A stretch of DNA of 64,000 bases from assembly GCA_030847615.1 (NCBI GenBank), contig JAUMIR010000014.1, positions 15,724,501 through 15,788,500 of the forward strand, read 5' to 3'. The notes beneath the pieces were generated by a model that ran no database searches, was not told the origin of the DNA, and worked only from the letters and a program-made list of their open reading frames with translations. This DNA comes from Gambelia wislizenii. Lineage: Eukaryota > Chordata > Lepidosauria > Squamata > Crotaphytidae. The translations under genes and the position numbers were made by a program. The first letter of the stretch is position 1, and every line of letters begins with the position of its first letter. This document shows, in pieces, positions 41,101 to 46,860 of this stretch.

Positions 41101-44100
41101 TCAGTTGTTAATCAGAATAGAGACTGCAGTCAAGAAATCAGAAGAAGACTAGGTCTGGGAAGGGCAGCTATGAAGAAACTGAACAAGTTCCTGAAGTGTA
41201 AAGATATGTCATTGAATACTAAAGTTAGGATTGTCCATGGCATCGTATTTCCCATTTCTATGTATGGTTGTAAAAGCTGGACAGTGAAGAAAGCTGATAG
41301 GAAATGTGGTGATGAGGGAGAGTTCTACGGATACTGTGGACTGCTAAAAAGACAAATCATTGGGTCCTAGAGCAAATCAAGCCTGAGCTCTTCCTAGAAA
41401 GCAAGATGACTAAACTGAGGCTTTCATACTTTGGCCATATCATGAGAAGACATGACTCACTAGAAAATACAATAATGTTTGGTAAAGTAGAAGGCAGTAG
41501 GAAAAGAGCAAGACCACATTCCATATGGATAGACTCAAACAAGGAAGTCATAGCCCTGAGTCTGCAAGATCTGAGCAAGACCTGGGTGACTTGGAGATTT
41601 CTTGTTAATAGGGTCATCATAAGCTGAAGTTGACTTGATGGAAGTTAATAACAACAAGAGCAGGTTCATTAATGTAAGGCAAAGATAAGGAACTACCTTG
41701 AACCTGAAAGCCAAATTCAATTCCAGGGGAGTTTTTGGAGTTAGCATTCCAGCTATGGGTTGGCTCAGCAGCAAAAAAAAGTGGGACCAAAACATCAGCA
41801 TGCTCTAGTTTAAAGTTTCTAGTTTAAACTATCATGGCTCCATCCCATGGAATCCTGGGATTTGTACTTTGTTGTGGCACCAGAGCTCTCTGACAGAGAA
41901 GGCTAAATGTCTCAAAAAAAAAAAAATGCAAATCCCAGGATTCCATAGCATTGAGCCATGGCAATTAAAGTGGTGCCAAACTACAGTATTTCTGTGGTGG
42001 TGGTAGCAGCCTTAGTTACTTCCTCAGATGCATCTACAAAAGTCTGCAAAAACGTATGCTACAGCTTCTTTCCCTCAGTCTCAATTCAGTACAAGATCCT
42101 TTAGCATATTGATATTCCAGACTGATATAACTGTGTCTTCAAACTGAAATTGTGTGACAGATATTTAGCAGCCTTGCCTCAGTTTTGAAACTCACCAACC
42201 CTCCTGATGTTGTCTATAGGCATGTTGGATTTGAGGGACTGAGTAAAGCTTGACAATTGGTGGGATTGAGAGATTTTTAAATGGAGTTCACTGAGACTTG
42301 TTCAGCTGGGTGGTTCAGTTGTATGTATCTGTGTAATTTTACCTGCCAGAGATGGAGTAGTATGAGTTCAAAGTCCCTTCAAGGTAGATTTCCACCCACC
42401 CACCAGTGGTTTCTATGTTAAACTTCTTCAGGAATATGAGAGTCCCTTTGTACAGTGACAGGTTGATTAAGCTTCCTTTTTCTTTCTTAACAGAGAGAAA
42501 TCAGAAGAAAGAAGCGTTTTGCCTCTACTTTCCAAGCAGGCTCTGGGCCATCCTTAGTCTCAGCAGCTAGCAGTGCATACAAAAGCTGTGGACAGAAGGA
42601 TGGGATGTGGAGGACAACCCTCTATCGGAGGCTGATGCTGGCTGTGACTCCTTGGGCAGGCAGCATGGTGCAGAACTGGGCCCTTCGGGTCAAGGCAGAG
42701 GCTTCATCCAAGACCAAAGGTACCTGAAACCCAGTCACTTTCAAGCAGGTTAAGGAAGCGGCTCTGCTCCCTCTCTAGGTGGCTGCTCCCAGACTTTGGA
42801 ACTGCCTCCCTAGAGAGACCAGCATGGCCCTGCTCTTCTTCTCCTTCCATCCACAAGTCAAAACAATTTTAAGCCATCAGGCTTTTAGAAACAAAGGGGG
42901 GTGGGGTTTTAATGCTGTATGGTGCTGTTTTTAAGCTTTGTATATAGACTTTTAATTAATTTTAATGCTTAATGTTTTCACATTATGAATTTGTTTAATT
43001 GCTTTTTAAATAAGTCTTACATTTATACTTTTATTAATGACTTTGTAAATACCCTAAAGGCACCAGATCCTGCCTGATCTTGGAAGCTAAGCAGTGCTGT
43101 AGGCTATACTTCAGAGAAAGGAACTGGCAAAACCACCTTACCTAAGAAAACCCTAAGAAATTCATGGGGTCTCCCTAAGTCAAGAGGAGACTTGAAGACA
43201 CACACACATGCACACACATACACACACAGAGAGAGTTTTTAATTGTTTTTAAATATGCTGCTAGCTGCCTTGAGTCCCATTATTGGGAGAAAGGCAGGAT
43301 ATAAATGAATAAAATGAATAAATAGATGGTGAATGAATAACAGTATGAAAGTGATCCTTTCATATTGTCTTGTTTCTTGGGAACTGAAACAAATCACACA
43401 CACACAAAAGATTCTGTGTACTTCTCAGAATATATAACCAAACAAAAATCTTCTGATCCAATTAAAGGTTCTGTTCTGATTGCAAACTTTAAACCAGGTG
43501 TTGACAACACACAGCCTATGGTGGCCCCAGATGCTTTTACAGGGTCTCTAGAGGACCCCATTTCTATTGTCCTAAATTTTTTCTCTTGTCCTGAAAAAGT
43601 TGCTCAGCCCACTTTAAACACCAAGGGCAGGATTTTAATGGTAGTCCCAGGTAGTCCCAAACCTCTGGATTTGGGAACCCCTGACTCTAATCCTCCATTT
43701 AGTAAGTGGGAATTCAGTGGCCCTCCAGATGTTATTGGACTACCAGTGCCCAGCATCACCACTCAGCATACTCAGCCATGAGGGATGTTGGGAGATGAAG
43801 TTCAAAAACACTCCCATTTTAGCAGCTACATTAAGGAGCCTATGAATGTAGGAACTCCATGGAGCTGTGTCAAGCCACTTGTATCCCAGCCATAATGCAC
43901 AATGTATCTTCCGAGTAATAATAAGGGCAGAGGGGAGGGGGGACTTGCTTTGGGTTAGGATTGTGATGGTGCTGCTTCTTTTGACCTGATCTCCAAAGTA
44001 CTTCTCTTTGAACTCATTCTACACATTGGTCACAAAAGCAGTAAATATGCTCTTGGTGGGAGAAGGGTGGGACACTTGTATATATCCCCAGGGTGAGAAT

Positions 44101-46216
44101 GTTGTGCTTCAAGCAATGATAAATTCTCACAAAAGAATGCTTGGCCTCAAGAAAAAAACAGAACTGTGTGCCAGAAAATGAGAACTGCTGAGAAACTGGC
44201 CCCAATCACTGTAGCCACCAAAAAAGTCAATACTAAAAACTGTTTGAGCTAAACATTTTTGTCCTGTCTCCTTGGTTTGCCTTCTTTTTCTCCCCCTGCT
44301 TCAGTGGAATTCATCTTCAAGCAGCTGCAGTCTGCCCGGCTCACAAGTACCCCCTTGTTTACGCTGTTCATTCAGGTGGGTATTGAGCGCTTCCTACAGG
44401 TTTGCCACCATATTTTCCTCCTCCCACAACCAAAGTCACCCCTCCACATTTGTGTGTTTAACTTTCATGGATTTGTTTATTCACGGTTTATTTGCCACCA
44501 CTGCCACCCTATGCCATTTTTAATAGAGACTTATAAGTCTCGACTCACATTCGCAGTCTCCCTGCAAGCCTTGCGAGACTGAGGGAAACTGCGAGACTGT
44601 GAATGAATGGACATGCTTGTAAGTCCCTGTTAAAAATGGTGTAGGGCAGCAGTGAAGGCAGTGGCAAGCTCTGCCAGCCACCCACTTCTGTCTTGTGAAG
44701 GAACCCCGCCACATTGAAGGCAGAAGTGGGCAGCTGGTGTGTTCCCCACAATGGATTCAAATGTATAGCTGGACCCGGCGTACCATACGCTGTTAAAAAA
44801 AACTCCCTCCCAAAATGCCCAGTAGACCTCATGACAACCTTGTAAGGTAGGCTGGCCACCAAACTCACCACCCCACTTCCCCCCCCCCGCTGCTGAATTC
44901 ACCACCACCACCCCACCGAATTCACCCCCGCCACCGAATTCACCCTCCCCCCACTGAACTCCCCCCACCACTCACCCTCCCGCTGCTGAACTCGGCCCCC
45001 CACCTCCAAACTCCCCCCGCCACCAAACTCCCCCCGCTGCTCACCCCCTGCCGCCAAACTCCCCCCGCTGCTTGCCCTCCCACCTCCAAACTTACCTCTC
45101 CACTGCCAAATTCACCCCCGCCTCCAAACTTGCCCCCTGCCACCGAATTCACCCCCTGCCTCCAGACTCACCCTCCCGCCGCCAAACTCCCCCTGCCACT
45201 TTCCCTCCCACCACTGAACTCGCCCACCACCTCCAAACTCGCCCCACCGCCGAATTCACTCCCACACTGAACTCAGCCCCTCACGCCACCCGCTGTGCTC
45301 CAGCACATGCCATGGTACACACACACCACATCCCCCCCCTGCTACTCACACTCCCTCTGCTGCTGCCATGTTTACAAAGGATTTCGACTTCCACATGGTC
45401 CCACCCCCAGTGTGCTGATTGGGAGGCCTAGAGATATTTGCGGTTTTTCCACTTTTATGTGGTCCTGTACCCATAATCCCTGTGAATGTGAATGCGAAAT
45501 ATCTTCACTTGGGAATAATTGTTGCCCTGCTGTCCCAGGCGGTTTTGGTCTACATTAGGTAAACTTCAGAGCCTTTTATCCATTACTTCTGGTCCATAAA
45601 GCTAGGCTCTAGATGAAACAATCTGCCCAGGACCAGTAGTTTCCCAGCCATCAATTCCTAACTTGTTCCTGGAGGGCGGTTTAACTGAGGTGCTGAGCTC
45701 CTAGTCACGTTTGCTGTGCATGCCCTTCAAATGGCACAGAAAAGATGTGGCTAAGAACCATCTCTCCACAGAAACTGATGCATGGTTTGTAAATACCATT
45801 AATCCAACTATAACTTTCTGGATTCCTTGTCAACCATTTAACTGATAATGCTGCTTCATTTTATGATTCTATTCCTTCCTTGGAGGTCTTTAAACAGAGG
45901 CTGGATTGCCATCTGTCGGGGATGCTTTGATCAAGATTTCCTGCGTGGCAGAATGGGGTTGGACTGAATGGCCCTCGTGGTCTCTTCCAACTCTACAATT
46001 CTATGATTCTAAGTAGCCCTGGCTTCTTGATCTGTTACTGTTTTTGAAGCATGCCCGTGTGGGTTTTGTGAAGCCTCGAGGATTAATGCAGCACACTTGT
46101 CTTGGCAGCTGCTTCGTATTGATGTTGATGGCTGCATGAAAATCATCCAGAAGAGGAAGTCCCGGCAGTCCGAGCTCTTGAAGAGTGTTGCTGTGAATAG
46201 GGGAAAGACTGATCAG
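5018..46216 (+). CDS. SNAPC4: SNAPC4 (SNAP190), snRNA-activating protein complex large subunit; 19 coding exons, 3' part outside window
   Basis: Seen: exons at 5018-5150, 7475-7524, 8807-8980, 9733-9858, 11122-11200, 11403-11484, 12357-12461, 13154-13226, 16181-16345, 17188-17335, 19573-19679, 21265-21359, 25060-25154, 36257-36342, 39104-39520, 40931-41023, 42494-42719, 44305-44375 and 46109-46216. They join in phase into 811 stop-free codons. All introns are GT-AG except intron 3 (GC-AG). The product has an acidic N-terminus, a conserved block around [10 protein letters not shown], a Myb half repeat and four Myb repeats (about residues 265-506), a basic Ser-rich linker, then the LAVTPW and STPLFTLF blocks. 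Family knowledge: SNAP190 is a nuclear scaffold of SNAPc. Its Myb region contacts the proximal sequence element of Pol II and Pol III snRNA promoters, and its N-terminal part binds SNAPC1 and SNAPC5. The human protein is about 1,470 residues, so roughly 600 residues are missing here. The identification is secure; the 3' end is not. Confidence 0.96.
5365..6070 (+). repeat. CR1 LINE 3' fragment, interrupted
   Basis: CR1 C-terminal coding ([20 protein letters not shown] and following) and 3' end (gatcctttgatcc). An AT-rich insertion of about 90 bases at 5855-5945 is flanked by a repeated gaagtttttttt, a probable target duplication. Confidence 0.85.
6076..7474. other. Rest of SNAPC4 intron 2
   Basis: A hAT-like MITE remnant (ggatttacagtccaaaaaca) lies near 6640-6770. 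No gene or RNA was recognised. Confidence 0.45.
7475..7524 (+). CDS. SNAPC4: SNAPC4 exon 3 (acidic segment)
   Basis: The exon encodes a run of Asp, Asn and Glu, as the family has between the N-terminal helix and the conserved block. Its acceptor follows a pyrimidine tract (ctcctgtcag). Only the GC donor gcaagt at 7525 keeps frame with exon 4; the nearby gtaacc at 7529 would shift it. Confidence 0.85.
8178..8395. mobile_element. Palindromic MITE (TTTAAACTGCATTATTTCTGCAG family)
   Basis: Its halves are complementary: gaattctgggatttgtag against gatcccaggattcc, with ends related to gcagaaataat-cagttt. Copies are at 35553-35713, 41800-42011 and 54310-54540. Confidence 0.65.
8436..8681. mobile_element. 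Tigger-like MITE, degraded ends
   Basis: Interior matches the family (ttatccatgggacacaaaac, accatagagtcttcctag, a spaced complement with gaagtcccatta). Terminal repeats are decayed. Confidence 0.6.
8807..8980 (+). CDS. SNAPC4: SNAPC4 exon 4
   Basis: 58 codons, phase 0 at both ends, donor gtaagt. It contains the strongly conserved [20 protein letters not shown] segment followed by LLAQNKEQQ, a helical region of the SNAPC1/SNAPC5-contacting N-terminal part (role from family knowledge). Confidence 0.95.
9733..9858 (+). CDS. SNAPC4: SNAPC4 exon 5
   Basis: 42 codons in phase 0 between tgcag and gtaagt. It carries the family signature DGKSLP and [10 protein letters not shown]. Confidence 0.95.
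9859..11121. other. SNAPC4 intron 5
   Basis: The stretch at about 10430-10740 is AT-rich and looks like an old unidentified interspersed repeat. Nothing else was recognised. Confidence 0.35.
11122..11200 (+). CDS. SNAPC4: SNAPC4 exon 6
   Basis: Phase 0 to phase 1, acceptor ttcccag, donor gtaagg. It encodes [20 protein letters not shown], matching the conserved segment after the FKDK block. Confidence 0.93.
11403..11484 (+). CDS. SNAPC4: SNAPC4 exon 7
   Basis: Phase 1 to phase 2, donor gtaagt. It completes a Trp codon across the junction and encodes the conserved [15 protein letters not shown] helix. Confidence 0.95.
11485..12356. other. SNAPC4 intron 7
   Basis: No repeat family or other feature was recognised here. 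Confidence 0.4.
12357..12461 (+). CDS. SNAPC4: SNAPC4 exon 8
   Basis: Phase 2 to phase 2, acceptor ctcaacag, donor gtgaga. It encodes a charged helix, [17 protein letters not shown] and EKEREINDI, as in the family before the Myb region. Confidence 0.92.
13154..13226 (+). CDS. SNAPC4: SNAPC4 exon 9, start of Myb half repeat
   Basis: Phase 2 to phase 0, donor gtgagt. It encodes [20 protein letters not shown], the beginning of the half Myb repeat. Confidence 0.94.
13309..13591. mobile_element. Tigger-like MITE
   Basis: Starts CAGGTATAACTCCCGTATCC. The interior has two mutually complementary arms around gactctatggtcaac and a decayed right end. A CR1 fragment follows directly. Confidence 0.65.
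13600..14686 (+). repeat. 5'-truncated CR1 LINE (reverse transcriptase pseudogene)
   Basis: Encodes, with frameshifts, [20 protein letters not shown], a catalytic-site remnant FTDD (family FADD), and the CR1 C-terminal segment from [10 protein letters not shown] through [18 protein letters not shown]. It ends in the CR1 3' sequence ttctataattctatga. Confidence 0.9.
14725..14885. repeat. Unidentified dispersed repeat
   Basis: Contains tatctagcagcaccttta and tttgcatgagctttcaatcc, phrases I associate with a repeat widespread in reptile genomes. Its class is uncertain. Confidence 0.4.
14907..15112. mobile_element. Tigger-like MITE
   Basis: Left end CAGTGGCCCCTTTG and right end GAGGGCCCACTG are inverted repeats, with TA before the left end. 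The interior (catcccatattattaaatgg) closely matches the MITE at 56675-58353. Confidence 0.8.
15833..16078. mobile_element. Tigger-like MITE with TA duplication
   Basis: CAGTCGGACC at the left and GATCCAACTG at the right, flanked by TA at 15831-15832 and 16079-16080. It lies 100 bases upstream of exon 10. Confidence 0.8.
16181..16345 (+). CDS. SNAPC4: SNAPC4 exon 10, Myb half repeat and first full repeat
   Basis: 55 codons in phase 0, donor gtaaga. [14 protein letters not shown] closes the half repeat; [17 protein letters not shown] and [11 protein letters not shown] begin the first full repeat. Confidence 0.96.
16660..17141 (+). repeat. CR1 LINE 3' fragment
   Basis: Open for 125 codons in the CR1 C-terminal frame ([20 protein letters not shown]...). 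It ends in attctatgattctatgaa, 46 bases before exon 11. Confidence 0.9.
17188..17335 (+). CDS. SNAPC4: SNAPC4 exon 11, Myb repeats a/b
   Basis: Acceptor ctctcag, donor gtaagc, phase 0 to 1. It encodes [18 protein letters not shown], the end of the first repeat, then [20 protein letters not shown], which opens the second. Confidence 0.96.
17643..17865 (+). repeat. Sauria SINE
   Basis: tRNA-related head gagagccagcgtggtatcgt, box B-like agggtttccccactcagtca, body with tgggtgaccttgggtaagtc, and BovB-type tail gttgccataagtcaaaaaca. Squamate-specific family. Confidence 0.85.
17866..19572. other. Rest of SNAPC4 intron 11
   Basis: No recognised repeat, apart from a G-run near 18494 and short low-complexity stretches. 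Confidence 0.4.
19573..19679 (+). CDS. SNAPC4: SNAPC4 exon 12, Myb repeats b/c
   Basis: Phase 1 to 0, donor gtaagg. It encodes [20 protein letters not shown], the recognition helix of the second repeat, and WTPMEDA, the start of the third. Confidence 0.96.
19838..20090 (+). repeat. CR1 LINE 3' fragment
   Basis: Matches the last 250 bases of the other CR1 copies, from gctgctccagagactagagc to ccttccaactctatgatttt. Confidence 0.85.
20345..20680. repeat. Old unidentified dispersed repeat
   Basis: The start caggggttgggaatctcagg, with ggctgaattcagccct, recurs in decayed form near 41680, 52030 and 59260. hAT origin is possible but unproven. Confidence 0.35.
21265..21359 (+). CDS. SNAPC4: SNAPC4 exon 13, Myb repeat c
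   Basis: Phase 0 to 2, donor gtcagt. It encodes [20 protein letters not shown] and SDLQCRDR. Repeats c and d are the main DNA contacts in the human protein (family knowledge). Confidence 0.96.
21360..22087. other. First part of SNAPC4 intron 13
   Basis: I see no family I can name; two AT-rich and one GC-rich stretch without coding potential. Confidence 0.35.
22088..22223. mobile_element. hAT-like palindromic MITE
   Basis: tttggtcctccagatgtttt at the left is complementary to aagcacctagaggaccgaag at the right, with the TIR-like end gtttgggaaccattgg. Confidence 0.7.
22650..22855 (+). repeat. CR1 LINE 3' tail
   Basis: Encodes [13 protein letters not shown] and [13 protein letters not shown] and ends in ctttgattctatgattta. 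Confidence 0.85.
23381..24290 (+). repeat. L2-type LINE 3' fragment
   Basis: Broken frame with [20 protein letters not shown] and [14 protein letters not shown], the L2-clade C-terminal signature, then the 3' end ggagaaaggcagcatataaa with an (ataa)-type tail. Confidence 0.8.
25060..25154 (+). CDS. SNAPC4: SNAPC4 exon 14, Myb repeats c/d
   Basis: Phase 2 to 1, acceptor tttgcag, donor gtaaga. It completes [18 protein letters not shown] and enters the fourth repeat at [19 protein letters not shown]. Confidence 0.96.
25287..25658 (+). mobile_element. mariner-type transposon remnant
   Basis: Left end cagatgtcccaaaaaatgta and right end tttttggagggacaccctg are inverted repeats with gtgtataca just inside. 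A + strand remnant reading C-I-A-A then QFEHF just before the right end resembles a mariner transposase C-terminus. Most of the coding region is deleted. Confidence 0.7.
26411..26632. mobile_element. Tigger-like MITE with TA duplication
   Basis: CAGGTCAGCCCC and GGGGTTGACCTG, flanked by TA at 26409-26410 and 26633-26634. It has a clean terminal inverted repeat and about 222 bases. Confidence 0.85.
26633..27344. other. SNAPC4 intron 14 between MITE and L1
   Basis: From about 27000 it appears to be part of an older repeat that continues after the L1 at 34133. No family assigned. Confidence 0.35.
29106..30445 (+). pseudogene. L1 ORF1 (RNA-binding chaperone) pseudogene
   Basis: The N-terminal half (29106-29585) has a Lys/Glu-rich coiled coil with repeated KKEMKEDL units. 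The RNA-binding C-terminal half resumes after a nested repeat at 29886 with [20 protein letters not shown], close to the L1 ORF1p RRM/CTD. It then shifts frame and ends in an acidic, Lys/Glu-rich tail (30116-30445). In L1 the protein coats the element RNA. Confidence 0.75.
29586..29885 (-). repeat. LINE/SINE 3' end inserted in L1 ORF1
   Basis: On the minus strand it reads as a GC-rich body, gcggcttac-type block and gcgggatataaataaaattt, ending in an (att)n tail, the style of L2-like 3' ends. It splits the L1 ORF1 frame. Confidence 0.65.
30448..33870 (+). pseudogene. L1 ORF2 (endonuclease-reverse transcriptase) pseudogene
   Basis: Endonuclease remnants are at 30465-30902 ([21 protein letters not shown]). 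After the nested insertion come the start of the RT domain ([17 protein letters not shown], 32339-32716), the [11 protein letters not shown] motif near 32845, [13 protein letters not shown] near 33020 and FADG near 33137. A C-rich C-terminal motif with [13 protein letters not shown] follows near 33426. Frameshifts and stops are many. The second catalytic Asp of FADD is Gly. Dead copy. Confidence 0.85.
30903..31549. mobile_element. GC-rich minisatellite-bearing MITE inside L1
   Basis: The left end cagttgcccctccacatttg and right end ttttcacattcacagggg-tctg resemble each other as inverted repeats. Between them lie about seven units of 65-75 bases starting gaaggccttgggggg and containing aggcctc and ggagaccctc. 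A related element is at 44436-45500. The purine-rich strand bias makes long spurious open frames on both strands. Confidence 0.7.
34133..34379. other. Spacer between L1 and Helitron
   Basis: Probably the continuation of the repeat interrupted at 27345. Nothing else seen. Confidence 0.35.
34380..35511 (-). mobile_element. Non-autonomous Helitron
   Basis: On the minus strand it begins TCTATATATATAATTC (from 35511) and ends with hairpin GGTGTA-TGT-TACACC, a 12-base spacer and CTGG at 34380. The flanking bases are A and T, so insertion was between A and T as Helitrons do. The interior has (CA)n tracts and repeated gccaggatg-gagagcccctc units. No helicase coding is seen. A truncated relative is at 44755-45420. 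Confidence 0.8.
35526..35928 (+). repeat. Sauria SINE interrupted by palindromic MITE
   Basis: Head gagagccggtgtggtgtagt, interrupted at about 35553-35713 by a MITE of the gcagaaataatccagtttga family, then body from gggttttgaatccccactag to the tail agggttgccataagttggga. Confidence 0.8.
36257..36342 (+). CDS. SNAPC4: SNAPC4 exon 15, Myb repeat d
   Basis: Phase 1 to 0, donor gtaagt. It encodes [20 protein letters not shown], identical in large part to the mammalian fourth repeat. The preceding intron is 11.1 kb, expanded by an L1, a Helitron and SINEs. Confidence 0.96.
36401..36650 (+). repeat. Sauria SINE
   Basis: Full-length, with box B-like gttcgaatccccgctcagcc, tgggtgatcttgggccagtc, and tail cgccataagtcagaaatgac followed by acaacaacaac. 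A second tail fragment is at 36745-36830. Confidence 0.9.
36833..38154. other. Part of SNAPC4 intron 15
   Basis: Contains a possible LINE coding remnant near 37320-37420. No clear family assigned. Confidence 0.35.
38155..38378. mobile_element. Tigger-like MITE
   Basis: CAGTTGGTCCTCTGTATCC at the left; gataccaaaggccccctg at the right, followed by TA. The interior has atccacagcttgaaaatatc, close to MER2/Tigger-like ends. Confidence 0.75.
38461..38686 (+). repeat. 5S rRNA-derived SINE
   Basis: The first 110 bases match 5S rRNA: ctgatcttggaagctatgca (5S: ctgatctcggaagctaagca), ggttagtacttggatgggag and ccaggtgctgtaggc. The tail ggggctgccataaatcaaca and gcgacttgaaggcaca is of Sauria/BovB type. 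Confidence 0.9.
38740..38845. mobile_element. Palindromic MITE
   Basis: aaggtgcctttttggactg and its near-complement cagtccaaaaagaagaacct flank complementary halves (attcccccagcc and ggctgggggatt). Same family as 1797-1909. Confidence 0.7.
38853..39006 (+). repeat. 5S rRNA-derived SINE, 5'-truncated
   Basis: Starts within the 5S part (ggactgccaaggaatcccag, gtgctgtaggc), with the same tail as the copy at 38461. Confidence 0.8.
39104..39520 (+). CDS. SNAPC4: SNAPC4 exon 16, basic and Ser/Glu-rich linker
   Basis: 139 codons in phase 0 between tttaaag and gtatgt. The segment after the Myb region begins with a basic cluster ([15 protein letters not shown]), then an acidic Ser-rich stretch, then [11 protein letters not shown]. 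The IDLWVP-type motif is conserved in the family. Confidence 0.92.
39521..40930. other. SNAPC4 intron 16
   Basis: Holds a (gat)n microsatellite at about 40522-40540, followed by a short LINE-like tail (cttatttatttatatcctgt). Otherwise nothing recognised. Confidence 0.4.
40931..41023 (+). CDS. SNAPC4: SNAPC4 exon 17
   Basis: 31 codons in phase 0 between ttctgcag and gtaagt. It encodes [20 protein letters not shown], which resembles the ETVLRVLRANT segment of mammalian SNAPC4. It is short and less conserved, but phase and splice sites fit exactly. A BovB fragment starts about a dozen bases after its donor. Confidence 0.8.
41035..41662 (+). repeat. BovB (RTE) LINE 3' fragment
   Basis: Encodes, with frameshifts, [54 protein letters not shown] and later [17 protein letters not shown], the BovB C-terminus. 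The 3' end ggtcatcataagctgaagtt resembles the Sauria SINE tail, as expected for the partner LINE. Confidence 0.85.
41800..42011. mobile_element. Palindromic MITE
   Basis: Same family as 8178-8395: ccatggaatcctgggatttg against aaatcccaggattccatagc, with cagagctctctgacagagaa at the centre. Confidence 0.7.
42494..42719 (+). CDS. SNAPC4: SNAPC4 exon 18
   Basis: Phase 0 to 1, acceptor cttaacag. It encodes [18 protein letters not shown], matching the conserved RRLLLAVTPW block. The donor ggtacct is weak. Confidence 0.92.
42760..43335 (+). repeat. L2-type LINE 3' fragment split by a 5S SINE
   Basis: ggtggctgctcccagacttt opens the L2 3' region and ccattattgggagaaaggca closes it. The 5S SINE at 43047-43205 and a (CA)n tract lie inside. 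Confidence 0.75.
43047..43205 (+). repeat. 5S rRNA-derived SINE with internal deletion
   Basis: ctgatcttggaagctaagca runs directly into gtgctgtaggctatacttca. About 40 bases of the 5S part, including the box C region, are missing. Confidence 0.8.
43336..43719. other. Part of SNAPC4 intron 18
   Basis: Open for 138 codons on the + strand, but there are no splice sites in phase and no similarity I recognise. Treated as noncoding. Confidence 0.35.
44305..44375 (+). CDS. SNAPC4: SNAPC4 exon 19
   Basis: Phase 1 to 0, donor gtgggt. It encodes [20 protein letters not shown], the conserved block following LAVTPW. Confidence 0.94.
44436..45500. mobile_element. MITE with GC-rich interior, carrying Helitron-like material
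   Basis: The left end cacccctccacatttgtgtg matches the element at 30903. The right part contains tttgcggtttttccactttt and aatccctgtgaatgtgaatg. Within it are a hairpin (44513-44640), a relative of the Helitron end (minus-strand hairpin GCGTA-TGG-TACGC, then ccagct, near 44764-44795) and C-rich repeats of the type ccgccaccaaactcccc (44860-45300). Confidence 0.55.
44513..44640. repeat. Long imperfect hairpin
   Basis: ccatttttaatagagactta pairs with taagtccctgttaaaaatgg. Inner arms cattcgcagtctccct and agggaaactgcgagactg also pair. A stem-loop of about 128 bases. Confidence 0.7.
45862..46012 (+). repeat. CR1 LINE 3' tail
   Basis: ccttccttggaggtctttaa to caattctatgattctaag, about 100 bases upstream of exon 20. 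Confidence 0.85.
46109..46216 (+). CDS. SNAPC4: SNAPC4 exon 20
   Basis: 36 codons in phase 0 between cttggcag and gtacag. It encodes [18 protein letters not shown], matching the LFHIDTAGCLEVVRERK-like segment. The next intron contains an entire DIRS-like element. Confidence 0.9.
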
Positions 46217-46860
46217 GTACAGACTCCCTCATTAGCCATTAGCCATCTACTATCAAATGTTGCAATTTCTGCTCAGAGACACACAGCAGTTTAGTGGGTG
46301 TTGAGCAGTAGCTGCTGATACTTTCCCCCTAATGGCTGACTTTAGATATTAAAGGGTGGGGTTTTTTCAAATAGCACTGCTATCAGGAGACTTTGGGGCC
46401 TTGACGTTCAGTTCCACAGATTCTGAAATGTATGCATTAGTGCAGATAATATGCTTTATAATTTTCTGGTGGATGGGCTCAGAACATCCTGAGCAGTTCA
46501 GTTAGCTCCTCCCTTCGCTCTGAGTAGGCAGGAAGAAGAAAGAAAGAAAAAAAGGCCTTCTGGGTAGCCTCAAGGGAGGAGCCACCCCAGCAAGCCAGTT
46601 CTGCTTCCTGCCTTTGCTCTGGTAGGATATTTTGCATGTTGCTCCATCATTTTTCCTCATGGACCTTAACTCCAGAACCACCTAGCTTATTCCTTTTCCT
46701 TCTGCTCTCCATTTCCCCTCTTAACCGTACCAAAAAAAAAAGCCTTGCACTATCTCCCTGCCTCTTTGTATCCTCCACGTCTCCTCCCCCTCCCTTCCCA
46801 TCCGCTTCTATCTGCTGGAGCCAACCTTAGCAGCGATATTCTTGCTCCCGATGGGGCGCA

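Noticed and set aside
43365..43781. A 138-codon open frame as an extra SNAPC4 exon
   Set aside because: No in-phase acceptor and donor, no resemblance to the family; exons 18 and 19 join directly in phase.
44630..45558. Gly/Val-rich and Pro/Thr-rich open frames
   Set aside because: Same cause: C-rich imperfect tandem repeats inside a MITE.
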